Shown: positions 44,532-54,948 of the stretch, piece by piece
Layout of the letters: every line of letters starts with the position of its first letter
Numbering within the stretch: position 1 is the first letter of the stretch
Assembly: GCA_944325065.1 (NCBI GenBank)
Contig: CALUYS010000004.1
Location: forward strand, 62,001 to 126,000
Source: Candidatus Gastranaerophilales bacterium
Lineage (GTDB): Bacteria; Cyanobacteriota; Vampirovibrionia; Gastranaerophilales; Gastranaerophilaceae
DNA length: 64,000 nt
Reading direction: 5' to 3'
The notes under the pieces: generated by a model
The model's input: the letters and a program-made list of their open reading frames with translations, nothing else
The model's database searches: none
What the model was told of the DNA's origin: nothing
Position numbers and translations under genes: made by a program

Positions 44532-46289
44532 TTAACCCTCAACAAGTTGTGATTGGACTTGAGTTTGATTTTGTTCCTTTTTTGTTTTCCTTGGTTTACG
44601 TATTTTTTTAGGTTTAGAAGTTGTTTCCTCTTCAATTTTAACATCTTTATTAATAATTTTTTCTTCAATTATATCTTCCGGATTTGTTTCTTTTTTAGAA
44701 CTACGTTTTTTTGTTGTTTTTTTAGTTTTTGTATTTGTATTTGTATTTAATATTTCTTTTTGTAGTTCTTTATTTTCAAGAGTATTATTCTGTATATTTA
44801 TCATTTCATTTTCATTATTTAAATTTTGAATTTCAGAATTTTGTATAGAGACTATTTCAGTTGGAATAATTTCTTGAGTTTTAGCCGATATAATGTTAGT
44901 TTCATTTTTTATGTGAGTTAAATTGTTATTTATATTTTGATTATTTTTGTTATTGTTGTTATTATTGTTATCTTCTTTCTGATTACGTTTTTTATTTTGT
45001 TTATTTGTGCTATTTTTAGGAAATTTGACACGAGAAAATTTAGATTGATAAGGATTTTCAGCAATATTTAAATTAGGGTCTGCAAATTTCATTTCTTTTA
45101 ATACGTGACCTGATCCGCCACAGTTTGAACATTTATTAGTAAACATTTCAAGCAAAGATTGTCCTTGACGATGGCGTGTTAATTCAACAAGTCCAAAATC
45201 AGATAATTGACCAACTTGTGGTTTAGCTTTATCATTTTGAAGTACAAGCTCAAGCTCTTCAAGAATTTTAACCTTATCAGAACGACTTGACATATCAATA
45301 AAATCAACAACAATAATTCCACCAATATTTCTTAACTTAAGTTGACGTGCTATTTCATGAACTGATTCAATATTTGTTTTAAAAATTGTTTCATCTTGAG
45401 TTGCTGATGATGTAAATTTCCCACTATTAACATCAATAACAGTTAAAGCTTCGGTTGTTTGTATAAACAAATAACCTCCAGATTTTAAATTAACTTTTGT
45501 CTGTAAAGCTGCTTTTATTTCTTTATCAATTCCTTTATTTATAAGTAAAGGTTCTTTCCCTTTATATTGAGTAATTTGAATATTTTTATCCATATTCCAA
45601 TTTTGAAGAAGTTGATTTGCACGATTTTGAGCAAAAGAAGTATCAACAATAATTTCATCAACATCTTCTGTGCAGACTTCACGAATGACGCGATATAGTA
45701 AATCTTGATCACGATATAAAAGGGATGGAGCTTCATTATTCTCTGCTGCAATAATTATATCATTCCATTTTTCAAGAAGAATATTTAAATCATCCTGAAT
45801 ATCAGTTTCACTCTGATCTTGTGCTTCTGTTCTTATAATAACACCAACACCAACTGGTTTCATAAGACTTACAATAGATTTCAAACGTGCTCTTTCTTGT
45901 GAAGATTCAATTTTTTTACTAACATTAACACCTGTTTCGAAAGGCATAAGAACTAAAAATCTTCCAGGTAAACTTATTGATGTTGTAACTCTTGGACCTT
46001 TATGACCTGTTGGTTCTTTTATAACTTGAACCATAATTTTGGCATTTGGTGATGTTTTTTCTTTTAATGTACCTTTACCAATAATATCCTCTGCGTGTAA
46101 AAATCCCATTTTGCCAATACCAACATCCACAAACGCTGCATCAATACTTGGTAAAATATTTTCAACTTTTGATAGAAATACATCATTTAATAATACATCG
46201 CCTTTGTGAACAAAAAATTCACTCACTTTTTTATCTTCAAGCACGCAAGCTATATTATCACGCTCAGCTATTATTATTGTTTTTGTCAT
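44532..46289 (-). CDS. rne: Ribonuclease E/G
   Basis: This 585-residue endoribonuclease matures and degrades RNA. It has an N-terminal S1 domain (VENILPSIDAAFVDVGIGK), the catalytic metal aspartates in ALTVIDVNSGKFTS and GGIIVVDFIDM, and the zinc-link CSNCGGSG. The last 180 residues are disordered and rich in Asn, Lys and Thr, ending in a basic KKIRKPRKTKKE patch, like the short tails of cyanobacterial RNase E that bind partner enzymes. It follows a radical SAM gene 21 bases upstream, an arrangement also found elsewhere in bacteria. Confidence 0.93.
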   Translation of the reverse strand: MTKTIIIAERDNIACVLEDKKVSEFFVHKGDVLLNDVFLSKVENILPSIDAAFVDVGIGKMGFLHAEDIIGKGTLKEKTSPNAKIMVQVIKEPTGHKGPRVTTSISLPGRFLVLMPFETGVNVSKKIESSQERARLKSIVSLMKPVGVGVIIRTEAQDQSETDIQDDLNILLEKWNDIIIAAENNEAPSLLYRDQDLLYRVIREVCTEDVDEIIVDTSFAQNRANQLLQNWNMDKNIQITQYKGKEPLLINKGIDKEIKAALQTKVNLKSGGYLFIQTTEALTVIDVNSGKFTSSATQDETIFKTNIESVHEIARQLKLRNIGGIIVVDFIDMSSRSDKVKILEELELVLQNDKAKPQVGQLSDFGLVELTRHRQGQSLLEMFTNKCSNCGGSGHVLKEMKFADPNLNIAENPYQSKFSRVKFPKNSTNKQNKKRNQKEDNNNNNNNKNNQNINNNLTHIKNETNIISAKTQEIIPTEIVSIQNSEIQNLNNENEMINIQNNTLENKELQKEILNTNTNTKTKKTTKKRSSKKETNPEDIIEEKIINKDVKIEEETTSKPKKIRKPRKTKKEQNQTQVQSQLVEG

Positions 46290-46310
46290 AAAACTATTTC
46301 CTTCTTACGC

Positions 46311-48809
46311 TTATATTAACACTTCTTTTAAATTTTCATCATAAAATTTTGTTCTTTTTATCTTAAAGCTATAATTTTCTAAATTAGCATTGTTAATAAG
46401 AATATCACAACGAATATTTGGTATATCACTTTGATTTGTTCCTGTTTTTAAAGTAATATAAAGTTTATTATTAATAATTTTTATTTCTTTTAATGATTTT
46501 GCAACTTTTATATTTTGAATTATTTTTTTCTTCTTATTTTCTTTTTTTATCTCAAAATTTTTATCTAAAATACGTTCTTTTATTTTATTTAAAATATTAA
46601 AACTTTCTTCATTTGAAAGTAATTCAATTTCATATTCTGCCCAATCAATTGTTTTATCAAGTGTTTTAGGTTTTTCACTATATATTTTAACATCATCTAT
46701 AATTAAATTTTGACTTGCATTTTTTGAAAGTAAAAGTTTAATATCAGTTTCTTTTATATCATCAAAAATACAAAAATCAAAATATTCACATTCACTTTCA
46801 ATAAATAACCCAAGAGCTTGTGAAAAGGAGATTTTAGGTGTTGGGTTAAAACCATTTGTATAATCAAGGTCAAAATTACATCTATTTAGCATTTTTATAA
46901 TAACATTTTGCATATCAAGATGAGATAAATATTTCAAATCACCTAATTTTTTATATTTTACACGTATTGTTTTAGAAAGTTGACTTATCGTTTGATTTTC
47001 ATTTTCTTTTATAGGTTTAACATATTCAATCTTTTTCGCAAGTTTTTTTCTTACATTTAAATTTTTACAAACGCCACAATTTATACAACCACTTTCACAA
47101 GGCTTTATATTTTGTTCTTGTTCAATTGCAAGTTTATATTGTTCTTTAAACCAATTGTCATCAATTCCGCAACTAATAAATTCCCAAGGTAATTTATCAT
47201 CAAAATTATATTTTTTTGTTGCAAGTTCCTCAAGTTTAAAGCCTGACAATTCATTAATCAAATCATAGTTAAAATTTTCTTCCCAAGATATTAAATATTG
47301 TTCATTTTTATACATTTTGTAAACTAATTCACACAAACTTTTGTCGCCTCTTGCAAAAACAGCTTCAAGTTGGGAGATTTTTTTGCTGTGATAATTAAGC
47401 TTTACTCCTTTTATTTTTGAAATAAGGTTTTTTAGATAAAATATTTTTTCATCAATTGTTTTAAAATTATCTTGTGAAGCAAATTGGAATGGAGTAAATG
47501 GTTTTGGCACAAATATTGATAGGGAAATAGTTATTTTAAGTGGATTTTTTATATTATACTCTTTTCTAATTTTTGTAGATTCATCAACAATAAAGCTTAA
47601 AAGTTGAACCATTTCATCAAGATCTTGAAAAGTTTCAGTTGGTAGACCAACCATGAAATAAAATTTAAAGCTATCAAAATTTTCTTTATAACACTTTAAA
47701 ACAGTATCGACTATTTGCTCTTTTGTAAGGTTTTTATTAATAACCTTTCTCAATCTTTCGCTTCCTGCTTCAGGTGCAAGGGTTATTGTTGCTTTTCTTA
47801 CTTTATTAATACTTTTGGCAATGTTGACTGAAAATTTATCAATACGCTGAGAAGGAAGTGAAATAGATATATGTTTATTATCCAAAGTATCATTTAATTT
47901 TTGAAGAAGTGATTCAATATTTTGATAATCATTTGAACTTAAAGATAAAAGCGAAACTTCGTCATAACCAGTGTTATTAATACATTGTTTAACCAAAGCA
48001 ATAACATCATCAACTTCACGTTCACGAATTGGCAAATTAGTGTGTCCTGCTTGACAAAAACGACACATTCTTCCACAACCTCGACGTAATTCAACAATAG
48101 CTCGATCGTGTATACTTTTTGAATTTGGCACAATTAAATTTATAGGAGCATTTATATTTGTTATTTCGCTTACTCTTTTTTTAACTTTTTTTGTTTTATC
48201 AGTATATTTAGGAGAATAAACACCTTCAATATGACTTAAAATATTAATTATTTCTTCACGTGTTTTGTTTTCTTCTTTTAATTTAGAATATAAATTAAAT
48301 ATTTCTAAATTGACATCTTCACCATCTCCGATAACGAATAAGTCAATAAACTCACTTATAGGTTCAGGATTATATGCACAAGGTCCACCTGCAATTATAA
48401 TTGGAGAATTTTCATCTCGATTTTTATTAAATATTTCAATTCCACCAAGTTCAAGAATTTTCAATATTGTTGGGTAGAAAAGTTCATATTGAAGAGAAAA
48501 CCCAACAAAATCAAAATCTTTTAAAGGTTGTTTACTTTCAAGACCATAAAGAAATTTGTTGTATTTTTTTAATTCTTTAATAAAGTCATTATTTGGTGCA
48601 TAAGCTCTATCACAGAAAATATTTTCATCTCGATTTATTAATTCATACAATAACTTTAAACCAAAATTGCTTGCTCCGATTTCATATACATCAGGAAAAA
48701 CAAGAACAGTTTTGACTTTAGATTTTAAAAAGTCTTTTTTACTTATATTTAACTCATTACCTATATATTGGTAAGGCTTATTTACATTCTTTAATAGTTC
48801 ATATAACAT
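46311..48809 (-). CDS. Radical SAM protein (TIGR03960 type) fused to DUF2344 domain
   Basis: This 832-residue protein has an N-terminal B12-binding-like region (VLVFPDVYEIGASNFGLKLL), a radical SAM core with the cluster motif CGRMCRFCQAGH, and a C-terminal DUF2344 domain (VKYKKLGDLKYLSHLDMQNV, then GFNPTPKISFSQALGLFIES). A Cys-rich segment CESGCINCGVCKNL lies between. Some bacteria encode the two parts as separate genes. The function is unproven; linkage to RNase E/G suggests RNA or ribosome-related modification. ATG at 48809 is preferred over TTG at 48824. Confidence 0.9.
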   Translation of the reverse strand: MLYELLKNVNKPYQYIGNELNISKKDFLKSKVKTVLVFPDVYEIGASNFGLKLLYELINRDENIFCDRAYAPNNDFIKELKKYNKFLYGLESKQPLKDFDFVGFSLQYELFYPTILKILELGGIEIFNKNRDENSPIIIAGGPCAYNPEPISEFIDLFVIGDGEDVNLEIFNLYSKLKEENKTREEIINILSHIEGVYSPKYTDKTKKVKKRVSEITNINAPINLIVPNSKSIHDRAIVELRRGCGRMCRFCQAGHTNLPIREREVDDVIALVKQCINNTGYDEVSLLSLSSNDYQNIESLLQKLNDTLDNKHISISLPSQRIDKFSVNIAKSINKVRKATITLAPEAGSERLRKVINKNLTKEQIVDTVLKCYKENFDSFKFYFMVGLPTETFQDLDEMVQLLSFIVDESTKIRKEYNIKNPLKITISLSIFVPKPFTPFQFASQDNFKTIDEKIFYLKNLISKIKGVKLNYHSKKISQLEAVFARGDKSLCELVYKMYKNEQYLISWEENFNYDLINELSGFKLEELATKKYNFDDKLPWEFISCGIDDNWFKEQYKLAIEQEQNIKPCESGCINCGVCKNLNVRKKLAKKIEYVKPIKENENQTISQLSKTIRVKYKKLGDLKYLSHLDMQNVIIKMLNRCNFDLDYTNGFNPTPKISFSQALGLFIESECEYFDFCIFDDIKETDIKLLLSKNASQNLIIDDVKIYSEKPKTLDKTIDWAEYEIELLSNEESFNILNKIKERILDKNFEIKKENKKKKIIQNIKVAKSLKEIKIINNKLYITLKTGTNQSDIPNIRCDILINNANLENYSFKIKRTKFYDENLKEVLI

Positions 48810-48905
48810 GTATAAAATTTGCAAAAACTCTTTTTCTTACTTAATAAAAGTAATCATAATTTTAATAACATTCTATCATTAAAACAATAATTTTTGCAAC
48901 TTTTT

Positions 48906-49319
48906 TTATATGATAGGTTGAACAATACTTGGACGTAAATTTTCGTATTCTTTAAATTTGACTATACCTATAAATTGTTGTTCAAGATGATCATTGCAAA
49001 CTGGTAAAAAATTTATGCCAAAAAGTTTCATAACGTGAATGGCATCACTTAAAAAGGATGTTGGAAAAGTTGTAATTTTTTTAAAATTACGTTCACTGAG
49101 TATTGTTGATATAGGCATTTCACCAAGTGATTTAACGTTTTTACGAAGTTCATTACGTGAAATATTGCCTTGAATTTTTTTGTTTTTATCGACAATAATT
49201 AAATTTGTAAGTTTATATTTTTTTATTTTTTCAAAAGTTTCACGAATTGTATCCGATTGGTAGGCAAATGCAGGTATATCTTCTATACAATCGCTCACAA
49301 TTTTGTACTCACGATACAT
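48906..49319 (-). CDS. CBS-domain protein
   Basis: This 137-residue protein is essentially two CBS motifs. The first covers about residues 10-65 (DTIRETFEKIKKYKLTNLII, then GNISRNELRK), and the second about 70-130 (FLSDAIHVMKLFGINFLPV). CBS pairs bind adenosine nucleotides and act as energy or ion sensors. No other domain is attached. AAGGAGA lies upstream. The partner is unknown. Confidence 0.85.
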   Translation of the reverse strand: MYREYKIVSDCIEDIPAFAYQSDTIRETFEKIKKYKLTNLIIVDKNKKIQGNISRNELRKNVKSLGEMPISTILSERNFKKITTFPTSFLSDAIHVMKLFGINFLPVCNDHLEQQFIGIVKFKEYENLRPSIVQPII

Positions 49320-49524
49320 TATTAATCTCCTTTATATTGCACTTACATTTTGTTTTCCTAAAGTATAATTTATATTTTAATTAATTCATATCCTCTAAAA
49401 ATGTTATATATTTTTTTTATAATACATTTAATATCCAATTGGCTAAAAATTAAGGATATAAAAATTTGCCTCAAAATTATACAAATGGCATAATGTAGTT
49501 AAGTAGGAATTAGGAAATGTGTTT

Positions 49525-50244
49525 ATGGTAAAAATTTGTAAAAAAATTATTAATATTGCTTTAATTGTCTTATTTTTAAGTAATATAGCTTATTGCGTGG
49601 CAAATGATAGTAATAATAAAACAACGAATTTTAAAGACGGTGAAAAAAGTCAAAGTCTTTATTTTAAAAATTTAAATGATGAGCAATTTGTTCAATTAAA
49701 AAAAATGTATAAGAAAGTAACAGATGAGGAAAAAATAATATATGCTGTTGAGCTTTTATCATCAACTCCTGGTGAGTTTTCGCGTAATGCGATTTTGGGA
49801 AAAAATTTAACTATGAAGCCAATTAAAATAGAATTTAGAAATCTAAGTGAGATGTCGCAAAAACATGCTTCGTTTGACGCTTTGGGTTATAAACGTAAAA
49901 ACAGGCTTTATATTTATATAAATCAAAAACATCAAGATGCTCCGCCAAGTGCTTTAGCTGCTTTGCTAGCTCATGAAGCTGTTCATCAAGATGAGTTTAA
50001 TTCTTTAAACGAAGAAACTTATGCTTGGACTTTGGAAGCTGTTGTTTGGCATAATTTGTCTAAAAAATTTCCAGAAGATGCTAAAGTTATGCATCCTCTT
50101 GTTAATCGAGAAAATACTTTAAAAATGTTACTTGAAAAAGGAAACTTTACCGATAAATATATACGTAAAAGCGTATACTCAAATCCAGGTTATAGCAATT
50201 TAAATAGTCGTTCCCCAGGATTTGAAGATAGTGAAAATCTATAA
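49525..50244 (+). CDS. Secreted protein with HExxH motif (possible metalloprotease)
   Basis: This 239-residue protein has a signal peptide (residues 1-24) and a central ALLAHEAVHQDEFNSLNEE segment containing HEAVH, the zinc-binding HExxH motif; a downstream glutamate could be the third ligand. The surrounding region (KNRLYIYINQKHQDAPPSAL) is beta-rich. I know no specific family, so protease activity is inferred from the motif alone. ATG at 49525 is chosen for its spacing to AGGAAA. A terminator follows at 50285. Confidence 0.65.
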   Translation: MVKICKKIINIALIVLFLSNIAYCVANDSNNKTTNFKDGEKSQSLYFKNLNDEQFVQLKKMYKKVTDEEKIIYAVELLSSTPGEFSRNAILGKNLTMKPIKIEFRNLSEMSQKHASFDALGYKRKNRLYIYINQKHQDAPPSALAALLAHEAVHQDEFNSLNEETYAWTLEAVVWHNLSKKFPEDAKVMHPLVNRENTLKMLLEKGNFTDKYIRKSVYSNPGYSNLNSRSPGFEDSENL

Positions 50245-50284
50245 TATAAAAGTTATTAATTTAATTAACAAAACATAATATAAT

Positions 50285-50316
50285 AAAACCGAAAATTATT
50301 AATTCTCGGTTTTATT
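50285..50316 (+). terminator. Intrinsic terminator
   Basis: AAAACCGAAAATT and AATTCTCGGTTTT form a 13-bp stem with one mismatch and a 3-base loop, followed by a T-rich tail. It ends the HExxH protein gene. Confidence 0.8.
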
Positions 50317-50442
50317 GTATTAAGAAATGTAACAATTGTTATATATTTTTTTTTAAACACTAGTAAAAAAAAATTTTACATGTATTATATGTAACAGTTA
50401 GTTATATTATATTAGATATGAAAAAATTGGGAGAAGGGCATC

Positions 50443-52425
50443 ATGAATGTTTTGTCTTGTTATACTGCAAAAAAAACAGCTGGAAGCAAGGTAGTTCAAA
50501 ATTTGAGAAATTTAGCACCTGAAGGAGTAAAAAAAGTTGGTAATCCAATGGCTCAAAAAGCTTCACAATCACAAGAATTTGATAATCAAGGTCTTGTTGG
50601 TAATATATTAAAAGCAAGTGTTTTAGAGCAATCAAAAGAAGGTCGAAGTTTATTAAATTATTTAGGTAAGGTTGTTACTTGTGGAACAGACTCTGTTGGG
50701 TCAAGAATCGATTTTGATGTAATGGCAAAAAAAGTACCTCAAGCTTATAGTGAATATACAGCAAGTACAACATTGCAAGAAATTGGTGATGCTAAAAAAG
50801 GTAGTAATGATGATGGTTTAATTAGTGTAACTATGCGAAGAAATAAAGGACAACAAAAAGAAACTTTTAATGTTTCGCTTGTTAAAAATGATATACCTGT
50901 AAATGATATTGAAGTTCAAAGAAAAACAACAAATAAAAAAGCGTCTATTTTGGATAACAAAGGTAAATTAATTGCTGTTGTTGAAGACGGTCATTATGTT
51001 TTAATGGGAAATAAAGGTCAATTGACTTCAAAAGATGGAAGCTTAAAAATAAAAGGTAATAAAAAAACAGAAGTTGAAAGACCAAAAGTTAATAAACCGA
51101 CATTTGAAAAATTAAACCCTATGCCATCAATTGGTAAAGGTGGAGAAGTTATAATAGGGCTTCAAAATGGAAGATTCTGTGAAGCTATTATCGATAGTTT
51201 ACAAGAATTTGAACGTAAAATTAACGATGAAGAAATTGTATTACCACAATTTAAAGCACAAAAAGGTGCAAAAACAATGCAAGTTACAATATTGTCAGGT
51301 GGATATGGGTCACGTGCAGAATATACAAACGCATCATCAGAAGGGATTTATCATCACGATACAAAACCTCAAGGAGCTCAAAATACGAAAGGATCTTTTA
51401 GAATGGCAACAGGTTTGACACCTATTGAAACAACGCTTGTAACATTGCATAAAGCAGGAATTCTTGATTGTTCTAAAGGTGTTTTTGGTATTGGAAAAAA
51501 TCTTAAATTTTATAAAAATGATTCAAGTATAAATAAAGGTAATGGCGGTTTTACCTTAAGAATGTATGACAAAATGAAAAAAGAAGGTATGGATTCTATT
51601 TTTGTGTTACCAAATGATTCGGTTTCAAGAATGACAAAAGCAACTACAAAAGCTCAAGCTATTATAAATAGTGGAAATGCAGCAATTGTTATGATTGCAA
51701 GTCAAGTTCCTTGGGAAAAAGCTAAAGGTAATTTCGGTATTATGAAATTAGAAGGCGATATGAATGAAATAAAAGAGTTTGCCGAAAAACCAAAAGAACG
51801 CATTAATGGCTTTATTGATGAAGGCGAAAATTGCTATACGAATACTTTCCAATTTATGGTGCATAAAGATGCATTAAAGGCAATAAATATTTTAGAACCT
51901 TATTTTAAAACAAAAGAAGGTGATAAAGAATCTCGTGATTGGTCAAAACAATTACTACCTGCATTAATGTCTGTTTCTCAATATGAAAAACCTCAAGATA
52001 TGAGAGACCATTTTCTTGATGTTTCAGGTTTAAGAGGCAATAAAGATGCAATTAATGTTTTAGAAGATACTCCTGATGAAATTTTGTTGGAAGCAAGAGA
52101 AGCTTTAAATGGGAAAAAAGTTTATGCTGTAAAATCGAAAGAACCTTGGATTGATGCTGGGCAATTTGATGCAATGTATGATGTTTCCTTAAAAATTGCA
52201 AGTGGTGAATTTGAACTTGAACCTTTTGAAATGGAACACGCTAGACAATCCATTAATCTTGAAACAGGTTTAGTAACTACTTCGCCTGAATTAAAAAAAG
52301 AGGTTGAGCAAAATTACCATATCAACGGTCGTTTTATGGCGGTTGATAAAATGCATAATGTTACAACTCAAGATACCATTGATTTATGTGTGCAAAATGG
52401 TTCTTTGTTTATAGATAAAGACTAA
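50443..52425 (+). CDS. Nucleotidyltransferase-like protein with unusual N-terminal region
   Basis: This 660-residue protein has a C-terminal part (about residues 277-600) resembling sugar-phosphate nucleotidyltransferases: SGGYGSRAE at 285-293 corresponds to the glycine-rich nucleotide loop, TKP near 307 to the conserved lysine-proline, and FVLPNDSVS to the metal-binding aspartate region. The N-terminal 270 residues are unlike any enzyme I know; they include a beta-rich stretch (about 125-210) and basic segments. The start has GGAGAAGG upstream. It lies alone between terminators and a convergent gene. Sugar activation is likely, but the substrate is unknown. Confidence 0.7.
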   Translation: MNVLSCYTAKKTAGSKVVQNLRNLAPEGVKKVGNPMAQKASQSQEFDNQGLVGNILKASVLEQSKEGRSLLNYLGKVVTCGTDSVGSRIDFDVMAKKVPQAYSEYTASTTLQEIGDAKKGSNDDGLISVTMRRNKGQQKETFNVSLVKNDIPVNDIEVQRKTTNKKASILDNKGKLIAVVEDGHYVLMGNKGQLTSKDGSLKIKGNKKTEVERPKVNKPTFEKLNPMPSIGKGGEVIIGLQNGRFCEAIIDSLQEFERKINDEEIVLPQFKAQKGAKTMQVTILSGGYGSRAEYTNASSEGIYHHDTKPQGAQNTKGSFRMATGLTPIETTLVTLHKAGILDCSKGVFGIGKNLKFYKNDSSINKGNGGFTLRMYDKMKKEGMDSIFVLPNDSVSRMTKATTKAQAIINSGNAAIVMIASQVPWEKAKGNFGIMKLEGDMNEIKEFAEKPKERINGFIDEGENCYTNTFQFMVHKDALKAINILEPYFKTKEGDKESRDWSKQLLPALMSVSQYEKPQDMRDHFLDVSGLRGNKDAINVLEDTPDEILLEAREALNGKKVYAVKSKEPWIDAGQFDAMYDVSLKIASGEFELEPFEMEHARQSINLETGLVTTSPELKKEVEQNYHINGRFMAVDKMHNVTTQDTIDLCVQNGSLFIDKD

Positions 52426-52430
52426 CTTAT

Positions 52431-52841
52431 CTATTCAACCCAGAAATCTCTTAAAACAATTGGGGCATTTAAATTTGTATGATAAAATATCTGCATAATA
52501 TAATGCCCTTTACTTCTTAAAATTATATAATCTGTAAAATATTGTTTATTTCTATTTATTATAAAATCTTTTGTATAAGCTATTGTATAACCTAAAATAT
52601 TTGTTTTATCAGATGTTTTAACAACTTGCACTCGAATAAAATCAAATTCAAATTGTTTGCTAGTTAAAAATGCATAGTATATTGGTTTATTTTCTTCGAA
52701 ACATATATAATCAATTTTATAATTATCTTTTGTTATTGGTTCTTTATTAAATAAAATAATATAATCTTTGTCAAATGAACACCCTGTCAATACAAAAGAC
52801 AAAAAAATCAATAAAAAAGCTTTTTTAAATATTGTCATCAT
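52431..52841 (-). CDS. Putative lipoprotein
   Basis: This 136-residue protein begins with a lipoprotein signal peptide, MMTIFKKAFLLIFLSFVLTG followed by the lipid-modified cysteine (LTGC lipobox, C21). The rest is beta-rich with many aromatic residues and no recognised domain. Its start overlaps the stop of the long TPR gene by four bases (ATGA), so they are co-translated and may work together on the envelope. Confidence 0.8.
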   Translation of the reverse strand: MMTIFKKAFLLIFLSFVLTGCSFDKDYIILFNKEPITKDNYKIDYICFEENKPIYYAFLTSKQFEFDFIRVQVVKTSDKTNILGYTIAYTKDFIINRNKQYFTDYIILRSKGHYIMQIFYHTNLNAPIVLRDFWVE

Positions 52842-54850
52842 AAAGATTTATTTTGGTTTAAATATTTTATTTTATCATTAACAATTTTCTTTAATCCACT
52901 ATCATCTGTTAAAGATACAAATTTTTGATAATTTAATAAAGCTTCATTTTGTTTTTCTATTTTTTCATAACATAACCCCAGACAATAATATCCAAGAGAG
53001 TATTTTTCATTTAAAGAAATAACTTTATTAAATTTTTCAATGGCTTCATTATATTTTTTTTCACTTAATAAGCACAGACCTATATTATAAAATGCATCTT
53101 CACTATTTGGATTATAAATTAATACATTTGAATATTCATTTATAGCTTCGTTTATTTTATTTTGATATTTATAAACATTACCTAATCGTAAATGAGCATT
53201 TTCAAATTTAGGATTTAACGATAAAGCTTTTTTATAATTTAAAATAGCTTCATCATAATTTTTTTCTTTCACATATACATCAGCTAAGTCAAGATAATTT
53301 GCTTCATTATCTTCATCGAGTTGAATAAGTTTAAGATAATTTTGTTTAGACTCTTCAAGCATATTATTATTTTTTTGTGTATTAGCTAAATTAAATATTA
53401 TAAATTTATCATTTGGTTTCATTTCATTAGCTATTTTTAGAATATTAAGTGATTTATTTTTATTACCTGTTTTTTCATATAGTTTTGATAAATTTAAATA
53501 AATATTAATATTTTTATTATTATAACTTAAAGCTTTTTCGTATAAATCAATAGCGGATTTTATATCACCATTTTTTTCAGTATCACAAGCTTTATTTATG
53601 TATGCATTGATGAGCCCATCTTTAATTTTTTCACTATTTTTATTATCTTTTTTCAGATTTTTTTCAAATAAAGCAATAGCATCATCATATTTTTTCCAAG
53701 CACATAAAGCATTGGCTTTATCTATAATTACATCTATATTTGAAGGATTAATCTCAAATGCTTTATCGTAGTATATAATAGCATTTTGGAAATCTTCAGC
53801 AAGATGAAAACTTTTTGCTAATTCATAAGTGTAATCAAAATTATTAACATCAAGACTCAAAGCTTTTTCAAAATAGTTTATCGCATCATTAAATTGTTTA
53901 TTTTTTTGATAAATAGTTCCAAGATTATAATATGCAACTGGATTATTTGGATTTTTTTCAATGTAATCGTTATATTTTTGTATAGCTTTTTCATTATTGC
54001 CGCGAAATGCAAGTAGATTTGCGTAATCAAAACTTAATTCGTGAGCATTTGGATTTATTTTAAATGCATTTTCAAAATTTATTAAAGCTTCATCATAATT
54101 ATTTTGTTTCATATTTGTTAAAGCTAAGTTGCCATAAGATACCCAGTCATTTGGGTTTTTATTAATGGCTTTTTTTAGAAATTCATTAGCCATATCAAGT
54201 TCATTTGTCTTTAGAAGTGCAAGACCATAATTTGAAAATTGTTTAAAACCGTTTGGATTATCTGTATATAATTTTCCATAAACAGCTAATGCATTTTGAA
54301 GGTCATTTATTTTCATGTAACAAGAAGCTAAATTTTCTTGTGCTTCAATATTATCAGGATAATTACTTAAAAACTTTTTATAATAATTAATGGCTTCATT
54401 ATAATTTTCAAGAAAATAAGCTGTATTTGCTAAATTTACATAATTATATGTGTAATCAGGGAATATTTTTAATGCTTCTAAATATGAATTATACGCATTC
54501 AAATAATCATGCTTTAATTCATATACATTACCCACTGAAATATATAAAAAAGAATCGTTAGGTTGTAATTTTAGAGCTTTTTTATATGCATCAAGTGCAT
54601 TTTGCCAATCACCTATTTCAACATAAAGACCGCCTTGTTTTGTATATAGAATTGCTTCCTTAGAGTTAAGTTCAATAGCTTTATTTAAATCATTTATAGC
54701 ATCATAATATTTTTTTTCGCTTTCATTGTTTTGTGCACTTTGAAAATATTTTAAAGCTTCATTTGACATTTTAGCTTCTGTAGAAACGTTATTTATTGAA
54801 AATGCAACTACCGTAAAAGCTAGAGCTATTGTTTTTTTTAAATTTACCAT
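52838..54850 (-). CDS. Long exported TPR-repeat protein
   Basis: This 670-residue protein has a signal peptide (residues 1-26) and then about 17 tetratricopeptide repeats covering nearly its whole length. Each shows the W-x2-LG-x2-Y-type pattern (for example AYYNLGTIYQKNKQFNDAINYF). AGGGG lies upstream of the start. TPR solenoids bind partner proteins. The overlapping downstream lipoprotein is a plausible partner. No catalytic part is present. Confidence 0.88.
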   Translation of the reverse strand: MVNLKKTIALAFTVVAFSINNVSTEAKMSNEALKYFQSAQNNESEKKYYDAINDLNKAIELNSKEAILYTKQGGLYVEIGDWQNALDAYKKALKLQPNDSFLYISVGNVYELKHDYLNAYNSYLEALKIFPDYTYNYVNLANTAYFLENYNEAINYYKKFLSNYPDNIEAQENLASCYMKINDLQNALAVYGKLYTDNPNGFKQFSNYGLALLKTNELDMANEFLKKAINKNPNDWVSYGNLALTNMKQNNYDEALINFENAFKINPNAHELSFDYANLLAFRGNNEKAIQKYNDYIEKNPNNPVAYYNLGTIYQKNKQFNDAINYFEKALSLDVNNFDYTYELAKSFHLAEDFQNAIIYYDKAFEINPSNIDVIIDKANALCAWKKYDDAIALFEKNLKKDNKNSEKIKDGLINAYINKACDTEKNGDIKSAIDLYEKALSYNNKNINIYLNLSKLYEKTGNKNKSLNILKIANEMKPNDKFIIFNLANTQKNNNMLEESKQNYLKLIQLDEDNEANYLDLADVYVKEKNYDEAILNYKKALSLNPKFENAHLRLGNVYKYQNKINEAINEYSNVLIYNPNSEDAFYNIGLCLLSEKKYNEAIEKFNKVISLNEKYSLGYYCLGLCYEKIEKQNEALLNYQKFVSLTDDSGLKKIVNDKIKYLNQNKSL

Positions 54851-54948
54851 ATAAAGGCCCCTAATCTCTTAGTATTTATTTTGACTACTTATACAAATTA
54901 TCTTATTTATTTAAAAAAAAATCAACATTTTTTTATATATATATAAAA

